Source: CAZMHJ01 sp046350635
GTDB taxonomy: Bacteria > Patescibacteriota > Saccharimonadia > Saccharimonadales > CAIOMD01
DNA: 64,000 nt
Direction of reading: 5' to 3'
NCBI GenBank assembly: GCA_046350635.1
Contig: JAXLZY010000003.1
Location: 1 to 64,000, forward strand
Below, piece by piece: positions 49,666 through 56,781 of the stretch (the first letter of the stretch is position 1; every line of letters starts with the position of its first letter). Below the pieces are notes generated by a model. That model made no database searches. It saw only the letters and a program-made list of their open reading frames with translations, and had not been told where the DNA came from. Made by a program: the position numbers and the translations under genes.

Positions 49666-51684
49666 ATGGCTAAGCAAACAGCAAAAAACAATATTCACAC
49701 AAAACTACACTGGCTCGAATCTTACTGGTGGTTATTTTTAGGTGCGATATTCGTGGCGAGCTTTGCTTATTTTGCCGCTGGCCGGCATGCTCCCCCTGGG
49801 TCAAATGCTGCCAGTGGTGCCCTACCCTTTGATATGCCGGCAAATGCAACCCTTAAAGCTTCGGGTAAAAAAGTGTTTGCCCACTACTTTACGCCGTATC
49901 CTATTTCGCTCGACAACAAAACCTCAACATCGGATTACTATACCAATGGCTATTTAAATCCTAACGGCGAAAGTGGCAAACATGCTGCATACGGTGGACT
50001 TTTGCGCGATAGGCCCTTACCTCGCTCACCAATTAGTAGCAACTATCAACTCGAGGATATGAAAACAGAGGTACGTCGGGCAACTGATGCAGGGCTTGAT
50101 GGCTTTACTGTAGATTTACTGAGCGTTGGTAGTACGAGCACTCATTGGCAGCGGGTTCAGTTATTGCTACAGGCCGCACCTCTGGTTGACAGTTCGTTTA
50201 AGATGGTGTTAATGCCCGATGGTACGGCATCTGCGACTGCCGATATAAATGCGCTCACCGCTGCAATTGGTAGCGTTAAAGATTCGAGTGCGCTGTATAA
50301 ATTATCTGATGGCCGGGTGGTGATTTCGCCATTTGCCCCCGAAAAACAAGGTGCAGCCTGGTGGCAGAATTTCGTAAACATCATGAAGAATAGCTACGGC
50401 ATGAATGTTGCACTCGTCCCATGTTTTTTGAACTATAGTGCTAACGCAGCGGCTTTTGCACCTTTTAGCTATGGCTTTAGTAACTGGGGTAATCGAAGCC
50501 CGGCAAGTAATGCAAATCTTGCTGCTAATATCAATGATGCTCATGCCAGAGGCAAAATTTGGATGCAGCCCGTTAGTGTGCAAGACGAACGCCCGAACCA
50601 AAGTATTTACGACGAAGCTAATAACACTGAAAATTTGCGCGTTACCTGGAATACGGCCATAAATGGCGCAGATTGGGTTCAGGTACCAACCTGGAATGAC
50701 TATTCGGAAGGTACTCAACTATCACCCTCTGTCCACAATAACTGGGCGCCATTAGATATTACGTCGTATTACATCACGCGGTTTAAAACGGGTAGTTGGC
50801 CAACGCTTAAGCGAGATGTCTTGTACGTGTCACACAGAAGCCAGCCATATGCAGCGAAACCCACTGGAGGTCAAACGAAGTTCATGACCTTGCGCACTGG
50901 TTCGAGCCCTGCGCGCGACGCCGTTGAGGTATTGAGCCTTCTGCCGACTGCTGGAATGTGACCGTTAAAGGTGGGGAGGTAATACGTATTCACTCTGCTC
51001 CCGCGGGGCTAAATGCTTCGCTTATACCCCCTTAGTACAGGCACCGTTTACGCAAGTCTTAATCGTTCTGGTAACCGAAGTTCAAGATGTAACATCCCCC
51101 GTTTCTATAACGAGTAGCCCGAGTGTGCAAGATCTGCAGTATCACTTTGTGTCGACCTTGCGTAATGGCGCTACCTATAGCGTATCTACCCCAATGCTAA
51201 CGCTCTACCCCGACCCCCACGCCGTCACCCCTAACCCTACACCAACACCTACCCCAACCTTCACAGACTCCTGTATCGGGCGGTAAACCAGTAACGACCA
51301 TTACTATGAGTGCTACGCCAACAGAAGAACCTATTCCTGTGAAAGGTGATGTTGTCGTAAAGCCTTCTGTTGAGGGAGCGCAGTATGAAGTACTCGTCGA
51401 TGGCAAACAGATAGAGGGCAATACAATTGAAACAGATAAGGCTTACAAACGGTAAACACACCGTTACGATTAATGAAAACGGAGTGGCTAAATCACAAGA
51501 TATTGAGGTTAAAAACTCAATGCCTGTTGCGATAGCAAATCAGCTGAAAGCTAAACCTGCCTTGTTTGGTGGCGGATTCTTAGGTTTTGCAGTTATTGTT
51601 GGTTTTGCAATTCGCTGGATAATTATTGGCAAGCTATTGTTTTTAGTGATTCGTAACGTAGACTTTTTATCTGTTATTTGCTAG
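49666..51684 (+). pseudogene. GH71-like (alpha-1,3-glucanase type) surface protein, frameshifted in its C-terminal part
   Basis: The intact frame 49666-50961 (431 residues) has one N-terminal membrane helix (WWLFLGAIFVASFAYFAAG) and a glycoside hydrolase domain like GH71: VFAHYFTPYPISL, DAGLDGFTVDLLS, FAPFSYGFSNWGNRS, WVQVPTWNDYSEGTQLS. After 50.93 kb the coding signal continues in shifted frames: NVTVKGGEVIRIHSAP to 51035, then LVQAPFTQVLIV with a Pro/Thr linker, then TPVSGGKPVTTITMSATP with an Ig-like domain to about 51455, then LTNGKHTVTINENGVAK and a C-terminal membrane helix to 51684. Four indels, mostly at short homopolymers (C5 at 51027), break it. The ORF upstream of the faults would already encode the enzyme domain. 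Confidence 0.7.
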
Positions 51685-51704
51685 AATTCAGAGTGATTTT
51701 AGAC

Positions 51705-51780
51705 GATTCCCATCGTCTAGCGGTTAGGACACCAGGTTCTCATCCTGGCAACAGGGGTTCGATTCCCCTTGGGATCACCA
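51705..51780 (+). tRNA. tRNA-Glu (anticodon CTC) with one extra base in the acceptor stem
   Basis: A full cloverleaf with encoded CCA: D-arm GTCTAGCGGTTAGGAC, anticodon arm CCAGG-TTCTCAT-CCTGG with anticodon CTC, T-arm AGGGG-TTCGATT-CCCCT, 3' ACCA. The 3' acceptor strand TGGGATC calls for GATCCCA at the 5' end, but the sequence reads GATTCCCA, one T too many. This may be a base error, given the frameshifted genes beside it. Confidence 0.9.
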
Positions 51781-51787
51781 AATAAAG

Positions 51788-51813
51788 CCACCCACCTCGT
51801 GTGGGTGTTTTTA
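51788..51813 (+). terminator. Intrinsic terminator after tRNA-Glu
   Basis: CCACCCAC and GTGGGTG pair around a short loop and are followed by TTTTTATTT. Confidence 0.85.
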
Positions 51814-51824
51814 TTTGGCTTACA

Positions 51825-51945
51825 CGTGGGAATCGAACGACAATTGCCGGTGGTAATTGGCCGCCCTTTAGCCGCGTAAGCGGTTGGCTGGCTGAAAGTA
51901 AATTTCTTTCAGCGCCAAGGTCGATTCCCCTTGTATCCTTACATC
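51825..51945 (+). other. Degenerate tRNA-like sequence
   Basis: Downstream of tRNA-Glu lies GTCGATTCCCCTTGTATCC, close to the tRNA 3' half (GTTCGATTCCCCTTGGGATC), and, in opposite sense, GGGAATCGAACG. Between them is an 8-bp stem GCTGAAAG/CTTTCAGC with a 7-base loop, like an anticodon arm. No acceptor stem can be closed. It is probably a broken tRNA copy or a duplication scar. Confidence 0.4.
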
Positions 51946-52007
51946 TTGCTCATGCTTGCAAAATAGTGTGGCTCTCGTATGATTACATCAAATAGGAGTT
52001 GTACACT

Positions 52008-52259
52008 ATGTCAGAAAAATTATTTAAGAGTTTCAAGACGCCTGATGGCTGGAATGCGCGCGTGATTATAAATAGCCAGGATGAAATTACGTATGAAGAG
52101 ACAATTGTTATAAACCCAGAATACGGTACATTACGTTTTGGCGATGCGGGTAACGTGAACCCCGACACTGGCGAGATTGATTTAAGTCGTGGCTCAAGAT
52201 TCCGTAAATCTGCTATGGAGCTATTGCTCGATGAGCATCCAGAATGGCTCGATGATTAG
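52008..52259 (+). CDS. Small hypothetical protein
   Basis: 83 residues from ATG 52008, preceded by a Shine-Dalgarno site (TAGGAG, about 10 bases upstream). Acidic and soluble: strands at the N-terminus (GWNARVIINSQDEITYEETI), a Gly/Asp loop (GDAGNVNPDTGEIDLS) and a C-terminal helix (RKSAMELLLDEHPEWLDD). Family not recognised. I prefer 52008 to the TTG at 51999, which would be too close to the Shine-Dalgarno site. Confidence 0.6.
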   Translation: MSEKLFKSFKTPDGWNARVIINSQDEITYEETIVINPEYGTLRFGDAGNVNPDTGEIDLSRGSRFRKSAMELLLDEHPEWLDD

Positions 52260-52265
52260 AATTTA

Positions 52266-52589
52266 TTAAAGCTCTGACTCATCTAGCAACGGGTAAATAT
52301 CAAACGCGACTTCTTCGTATGGGTGGGCTTGGCGCATAGCAGCAATAACTGCTTTTGCATCTGCACGGTCACAAACTACTTCTATGCGTTCTTCTTCGAC
52401 AATTTCTGGAATACCCGGTGTGCCGATATGGGGCTGGGCTGATTCGGATGGGACAAACCTCCCCTTGCCCATAGATGTAAAACTACAGTAACTGTATTCA
52501 CCTATATGGCCTGCGCCAGCGCTACCAAGTGCATCGCGCACAGCATTCGCATGGGTTGTCGGTACAAAGGTTACTAATTTAACTTTCAT
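52266..52589 (-). CDS. Stand-alone NIF3/YqfO insert domain (CutA-like fold)
   Basis: 107 residues from ATG 52589. It matches the middle domain found inside many YqfO/NIF3 proteins: VKLVTFVPTTHANAVRDAL, GSAGAGHIGEYSYCSFTSMG, PHIGTPGIPEIVEEERIEVV and the end motif RQAHPYEEVAFDIYPL. Here it occurs without the flanking NIF3 metal-binding halves. The fold is PII/CutA-like, so a binding or oligomerising role is likely. On the minus strand TATACT ends 7 bases before the ATG, so it is probably leaderless; the 15 extra codons to 52634 run through a terminator and are rejected. Confidence 0.8.
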   Translation of the reverse strand: MKVKLVTFVPTTHANAVRDALGSAGAGHIGEYSYCSFTSMGKGRFVPSESAQPHIGTPGIPEIVEEERIEVVCDRADAKAVIAAMRQAHPYEEVAFDIYPLLDESEL

Positions 52590-52617
52590 GCACTTTAGTA
52601 TATATAAAAATGCGAAA

Positions 52618-52655
52618 CCCCGCCCATTTGCCATCGAAATAGCAATTGGGCGGGG
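52618..52655 (-). terminator. Intrinsic terminator of the 55-codon gene
   Basis: CCCCGCCCA (52618-52626) and TGGGCGGGG (52647-52655) pair over 9 bp, with TTTCGCATTTTT following on the minus strand. The T-run merges into the -10 region of the next minus-strand gene. Confidence 0.8.
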
Positions 52656-52681
52656 TGTGAGTATCGCTGGCCGGTTAGGGC

Positions 52682-52849
52682 CTAGGTCGCGATGTTCTCG
52701 TACTCCTCTTCGGTGATCTGCGCTTCGTCCTCGCTGGGCTCGTAGGTCGGTCGGGGGTTCCGTGCGCTGATCTTGCTGTGCAGCTCTTCCTCGAGCTGGC
52801 TGAAGTCGGTGCGAGCACCCTTGTTCCGTCGGCCAGTGTTTCGGGGCAT
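52682..52849 (-). CDS. 55-residue small acidic-tailed protein, GC-rich
   Basis: ATG at 52849 to TAG at 52682, starting MPRNTGRRNKGARTDF: basic N-terminus, then acidic C-terminus (PSEDEAQITEEEYENIAT). A perfect Shine-Dalgarno site (AGGAGGT) precedes the ATG, a TTGAAC-17-TATAAT promoter lies upstream and a GC-rich terminator follows. Codon use is GC-rich as in the other islets. No known family recognised; the Arg-rich head may contact nucleic acid. Confidence 0.7.
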   Translation of the reverse strand: MPRNTGRRNKGARTDFSQLEEELHSKISARNPRPTYEPSEDEAQITEEEYENIAT

Positions 52850-52877
52850 AGCCACCTCCTATAGGGATAGTAGAGAT

Positions 52878-52906
52878 ATTATAAAATAATAGTAATGAAT
52901 GTTCAA
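52878..52906 (-). promoter_or_regulatory. Promoter of the 55-codon gene
   Basis: On the minus strand TTGAAC (52906-52901), 17-base spacer, TATAAT (52883-52878). Confidence 0.75.
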
Positions 52907-52962
52907 ATAATTACATAGAGCTCGGATAATCCGAGCTCTATTAGTCACTATTTATTACCAAT

Positions 52963-53745
52963 TTAGACGTTGCTTGCTTGGGTGCCAAAGGCAGCCTTTA
53001 GGGCTTCGCGGGCGGCTTTGGCAGTTGCTTCAAATGCTGCATCGTTTGCTTTTATGGCATCATTGCGAGTTTGGGCAAGAGCTTTAATTTTTTCGCCTAA
53101 AGCTCCGTCATTTTTGCGGGCGTTATTAAATGTGTCTTTGGCGTTTTTTATTGCGGTCTGCAGATTGGTTTTAATCGTCGCTGCATTTGCAGTACCAGAT
53201 GTACAAGCTGCTTCTGCACTTGTAACAGCGGTAGAAATTGCATTTTGCATAATTACAATCTGGGCATTCACGGTTGATTTTTGGTTTGCAACGGCATCGT
53301 CCACACCCTTTCTAAAGGTGGCACGGGCAGCGTCGTTTGCCTCGCGTCGTTTAGTGATTGCATCAGTAATTGTTTGTTCGTAGGTTTTAACTGCTGCTTT
53401 TTGCGCGTCAGTCGTCGCCTTAGCCTCTAGCTTAGTGAAATTATCTTGTCGCTGTTGGTCCCACTTGGCACGGTTTGCGGCGAGTTCTTGGTCCCACTTG
53501 GCACGGTTGTCAGTAATTTTGGTTGCCCTGTCAGCCTGGGCTACCGTTGCTTTGTCGCGTGCAGCTTGTACTTTATTGGTCGCATCGCCAAGTTTCGTAG
53601 CCACTCCGGTGCAAAACTTATCGGCTAGCTCGGATACTTTCGGGCTGGCGCTAATTGCCCCTGCTGAGGGTGCGATGGTGATTACCGCGAGTGTAGAAAC
53701 ACCTAGTATTGTCGCAAATAAACGTGATTTAGAGTGAAGATTCAT
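52963..53745 (-). CDS. Secreted Ala/Lys-rich coiled-coil protein
   Basis: 260 residues. A clear signal peptide (LFATILGVSTLAVITIAPSAGA, likely cut after AGA), then long helices rich in Ala, Lys, Asp and Thr, with a near-perfect repeat NRAKWDQ at about residues 83 and 91. Two cysteines. The pattern suggests an extended coiled coil outside the cell. Function unknown. A strong Shine-Dalgarno site (TAGGAGG) precedes the ATG. The start overlaps the end of the upstream anchored gene by 17 bases, so the two form a pair. Confidence 0.7.
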   Translation of the reverse strand: MNLHSKSRLFATILGVSTLAVITIAPSAGAISASPKVSELADKFCTGVATKLGDATNKVQAARDKATVAQADRATKITDNRAKWDQELAANRAKWDQQRQDNFTKLEAKATTDAQKAAVKTYEQTITDAITKRREANDAARATFRKGVDDAVANQKSTVNAQIVIMQNAISTAVTSAEAACTSGTANAATIKTNLQTAIKNAKDTFNNARKNDGALGEKIKALAQTRNDAIKANDAAFEATAKAAREALKAAFGTQASNV

Positions 53746-54064
53746 CGATTGATCCTCCTACCCCAGATTGGGCACTGTTGGCACTGTTGGCGGCACTTTG
53801 TTCACTTTGCTCGTACTTTGAATCAAGTGAAGCTTCTGCCTGAGCATCTTGTTGGGTTAGCGAATCGATACTCGCACTTGTTCCTGCCTGTATGGTTGAT
53901 TGGTTCGACTTAGTGCTATTTGTATTTGTAGATGCAACTGAATCTTTAGTGTTTGAATTACTATTTTTACTGTAGACGTAATATCCTACGCCACCCGCAA
54001 GGCCCAACACAATTACAATAGCCAGTATTGCGATTGTAGAGAAGCCACGTTGGTTTTTGCTCAT
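53729..54064 (-). CDS. Anchored Ser/Asn-rich protein with prepilin-like N-terminus
   Basis: 111 residues: NQRGF followed by a hydrophobic helix (STIAILAIVIVLGLAGGVGY) then a Ser/Asn/Thr/Gln-rich, low-complexity outside part. It resembles the N-termini at 37.4 and 40.6 kb. No Glu at +5, so classical pilin processing is unsure. An AAGGAT Shine-Dalgarno site precedes the ATG. It overlaps the next gene by 17 bases. Confidence 0.65.
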   Translation of the reverse strand: MSKNQRGFSTIAILAIVIVLGLAGGVGYYVYSKNSNSNTKDSVASTNTNSTKSNQSTIQAGTSASIDSLTQQDAQAEASLDSKYEQSEQSAANSANSAQSGVGGSIDESSL

Positions 54065-54123
54065 ACCAAAAATCCTTATGTTAATACGATAAATTGTACG
54101 CGCTTATGTACCGGCCAACAATA

Positions 54124-54939
54124 TTACTCGAATAACCTAGCAGTTCGATTTGCAAGTTCGAGCAACTCGTCATTGGTGAATTTTCTTCGAATAATTTCGC
54201 GCCAGTCACCTTTTGATTCTGGATTATTATACGGGTCAACCGAACGAACCCAAGAAATATTATTAGCAACCTCACCCGTTTCGGGGTGTACCCGTGTGTA
54301 GTGCAATATATGGCAATTATGTAAATCTTCTGATGGGTCTTTTTCCCACTGCATCCACTCTTCGATGGTTGGGTGTTCAAGCGCGTAACGATTGCCCCAC
54401 ATAAACTCGCCATGGGTGACGCATATGACACTTTTATCTGATAGCTCGCGATGAAACATATCGTACATTTCGCGTACTCTGGTTTCAGTCATTTCCATGA
54501 TTGATTCACCACCGGGTGGTTTCCATAGGAGCGGATCAAGCTCTTGTTTACGTGCACTATCGGGGTAGTGCGTTACAAATTCTTTGCGCGTTAGGCCCTC
54601 TATATCACCCCAGTCGCGTTCGCGAAGTAAAAACGATATTCGCCAGTCTGCCTGCTGTAGCCCAAGGTGGGCAGCAGTTTCCATAGTTCGGTTGTAGGGC
54701 GAGCAGTAATAGCGCGTAAACCCATCGGGCAAAGAATCTTCAACGATGTTTTTTCTAATCCAGTCACCCGCTGCCTGTGCCTGGGCATCACCTTTAGTGG
54801 TTAGTCGACTTAGACGGTCGGCGCGCTTTCGATATTCTTCGGTGAAAAACGATGTATCGCCCTTTTTAGCGTAATCACGGGCCACATTGGCCTCTGATTC
54901 GCCATGACGAACAAGTACGAAATGAAGTGGCATACTCAT
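54124..54939 (-). CDS. Histidine phosphatase (phosphoglycerate-mutase-like) family protein
   Basis: 271 residues. The catalytic RHG motif is near the start (FVLVRHGESEANVARDY); the second conserved His is in ICVTHGEFMWGN, and YCSPYNRTMETAAHLGLQ is the family's Arg-containing loop. The enzyme would form a phospho-His intermediate; the substrate is unknown. On the minus strand TGACACAAT ends 6 bases before the ATG at 54939, so the mRNA is probably leaderless. Confidence 0.88.
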   Translation of the reverse strand: MSMPLHFVLVRHGESEANVARDYAKKGDTSFFTEEYRKRADRLSRLTTKGDAQAQAAGDWIRKNIVEDSLPDGFTRYYCSPYNRTMETAAHLGLQQADWRISFLLRERDWGDIEGLTRKEFVTHYPDSARKQELDPLLWKPPGGESIMEMTETRVREMYDMFHRELSDKSVICVTHGEFMWGNRYALEHPTIEEWMQWEKDPSEDLHNCHILHYTRVHPETGEVANNISWVRSVDPYNNPESKGDWREIIRRKFTNDELLELANRTARLFE

Positions 54940-55068
54940 AAGCCTATTGTGTCACACGTGTACTACTGTTAATATATTGACAAAATATCATAAAAGTACT
55001 AAAATATATTTTGTAAGACGATACTTTCGCCATGCGGGGGTGTCGTCTTTTCTATTTCAGGAGTTTTT

Positions 55069-55593
55069 ATGAGGCAATTTATCCATATCGGATTGTTTAA
55101 ATGGTCACTCGCCCTTCTACTTTTTTGGGCTGTGATTCTATTGCCGACTCCTTCGCGAATGCTTGCAGGCACAACTAGTGCTAGTGCGCCGGGTATTATC
55201 GTACGTTCCGATACCGAAACATTTTACCTTGCTAAGGTTAATCAATTACGTGCCGAAAAGGGTTTGGCACCTTTATTAATTGACAGTCGATTAAGCCTAA
55301 GCGCAAGCCAGAAAACAAATGACATGATTACTCAGCACTACTGGAATCACTATGCACCTGACGGCACTGCATTTTCTGACTACATTTGGCGTGATTCACC
55401 AAAAGCTGAACGTGTCGGAGAAAATTTAGCGAAATGCTTTACAACTCAGCAAGCTGCTTTTGAAGCACTTGTGGCCAGCCCTACCCATTACGCAATCATG
55501 GTTGGCCAGTTTACGAACTTTGGTGTATTCGAAGAAACAGACCCCACGAGTGGTTGTGTGTATACCACTATGCACTTCTCGTACTATAACTAG
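55069..55593 (+). CDS. Secreted CAP (SCP/PR1) domain protein
   Basis: 174 residues. An N-terminal membrane or signal segment (WSLALLLFWAVILLPTPSRM) then a CAP domain: FYLAKVNQLRAEKGLAPLLI, LSASQKTNDMITQHYWNHYA, AERVGENLAKCF and VASPTHYAIMVGQFTNFGVF. CAP proteins are secreted and of varied role. AGGAG precedes the ATG by about 6 bases. Confidence 0.88.
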   Translation: MRQFIHIGLFKWSLALLLFWAVILLPTPSRMLAGTTSASAPGIIVRSDTETFYLAKVNQLRAEKGLAPLLIDSRLSLSASQKTNDMITQHYWNHYAPDGTAFSDYIWRDSPKAERVGENLAKCFTTQQAAFEALVASPTHYAIMVGQFTNFGVFEETDPTSGCVYTTMHFSYYN

Positions 55594-55651
55594 CCCTTGC
55601 GAGTTGCGTCGTAACTCGTTACGATAATGCATAAGATAAGGGAGCATAGTA

Positions 55652-56392
55652 GTGCAGCAAGAACAAAGCGGAAACCCCGCACTAAGTAAAAAAGCCATGG
55701 AACGAGTTATGGCTGTCGAATCAGCCAGCCATGCAACCGTTGGTGGAACCGTTGTAAAAACACTTATTTTGGTCCTTTTAGTTATGGCAACGGGTGTGCT
55801 CGGCTGGCGAGCTGTGGGTAATGTGACTGGGAACGTAGCGCTCTTATTAATCGGTTCTTCGATTGCTGCGTTGGTGTTCGCACTTATTGCGAGCTTTGTG
55901 CCAAAGTCTACCCCTATAACTGCCCCATTGTACGCACTCGCAGAAGGCTTTTTGCTTGGCGCCATTTCTAGATGGGCGAACGATGCTTATGGCAATATTG
56001 TTGTGCAGGCAATTGCGCTAACCGGTGTCATCTTCTTTTCAACCCTGTTTTTGTATCAGACCAGGATTATTAAAGTAACCGAAAAACTGCGAGCTGTCAT
56101 ATTAATTGCCACACTAGGCGTTGTGATGTACTACGTGCTAGCTTTTTTCTTGAGCCTCTTTGGTGTCACCGCACCTCTTATATGGGATTCGGGCACCTTT
56201 GGGATTGTCTTTAGCCTTGTCGTTATTTTTATTGCGGCACTAAACTTACTGCTTGACTTCAACTTTGTCGAAACCGCCGCAGCCAGCAAAGCTCCAAAAG
56301 TATTTGAATGGTACGGAGCCTTTGGACTTATGGTCACACTTATTTGGCTGTATCTAGAAATATTGCGCCTCCTCGGCAAAGTAAGAGGTTAG
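55652..56392 (+). CDS. Bax inhibitor-1/YccA-like membrane protein
   Basis: 246 residues with seven membrane helices. The N-terminus has the short NPALSKKAMERV motif typical of the actinobacterial-type BaxI family, followed by AEGFLLGAISRWAND and the C-terminal FEWYGAFGLMVTLIWLYLEILRLL. Homologues leak calcium ions or affect membrane stress. GTG start with GGGAG upstream. The next gene begins 2 bases after the stop. Confidence 0.82.
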   Translation: MQQEQSGNPALSKKAMERVMAVESASHATVGGTVVKTLILVLLVMATGVLGWRAVGNVTGNVALLLIGSSIAALVFALIASFVPKSTPITAPLYALAEGFLLGAISRWANDAYGNIVVQAIALTGVIFFSTLFLYQTRIIKVTEKLRAVILIATLGVVMYYVLAFFLSLFGVTAPLIWDSGTFGIVFSLVVIFIAALNLLLDFNFVETAAASKAPKVFEWYGAFGLMVTLIWLYLEILRLLGKVRG

Positions 56393-56394
56393 TA

Positions 56395-56763
56395 ATGACA
56401 GAGTTTTTCACCCAAGTTCTGTTTTACTCACACCTACTTGGCTTTGCAGCTGTGGCAGGAGGCTTACTTGCCCAGTTGACCGCTAAAACGCATCGAATTA
56501 CGGGCGTGGTCTTAAATGGCGCACGTTGGCAGATAATTAGTGGTTTAACTCTCGTCGGCATTGCACCTAAGGACTACAACATGGTCCCTGTTGCTATAAA
56601 ACTTGGTATCGTTTTAGTTATTTTAGGCATTTGCGAAGCACTTCGAAAAAAGCCAACAATTGGCAATAAAGTTTATTGGCTGTTACTTATTTTAGTCATC
56701 ATACAAACTGCAGTAGCGCTGGCAGTTGCAAAAGAAGCGGTCGTTACCCCAGTTGTAAACTAG
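56395..56763 (+). CDS. Small membrane protein
   Basis: 122 residues from ATG 56395, four membrane helices (FFTQVLFYSHLLGFAAVAGG, QIISGLTLVGIAP, VAIKLGIVLVILGICEAL, WLLLILVIIQTAVALAV). Family not recognised. Starting at 56308 would put 29 codons inside the preceding gene, so I reject that. Probably co-transcribed with the Bax-inhibitor-like gene. Confidence 0.65.
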   Translation: MTEFFTQVLFYSHLLGFAAVAGGLLAQLTAKTHRITGVVLNGARWQIISGLTLVGIAPKDYNMVPVAIKLGIVLVILGICEALRKKPTIGNKVYWLLLILVIIQTAVALAVAKEAVVTPVVN

Positions 56764-56765
56764 TC

Positions 56766-56771
56766 TATACT
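56766..56771 (+). promoter_or_regulatory. -10 box of rarA, short-leader arrangement
   Basis: TATACT at 56766-56771 ends 10 bases before the ATG at 56782, so the leader would be only a few bases long. The ClC gene on the other strand has the same TATACTAG and the same spacing. Confidence 0.5.
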
Positions 56772-56781
56772 AGTAGCTAGT

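Noticed and set aside
51027..51031. C5 run in the GH71-like gene as a phase-variation switch
   Set aside because: The run is short and several other indels in the same gene and neighbours would also be needed; sequence error explains all of them more simply.
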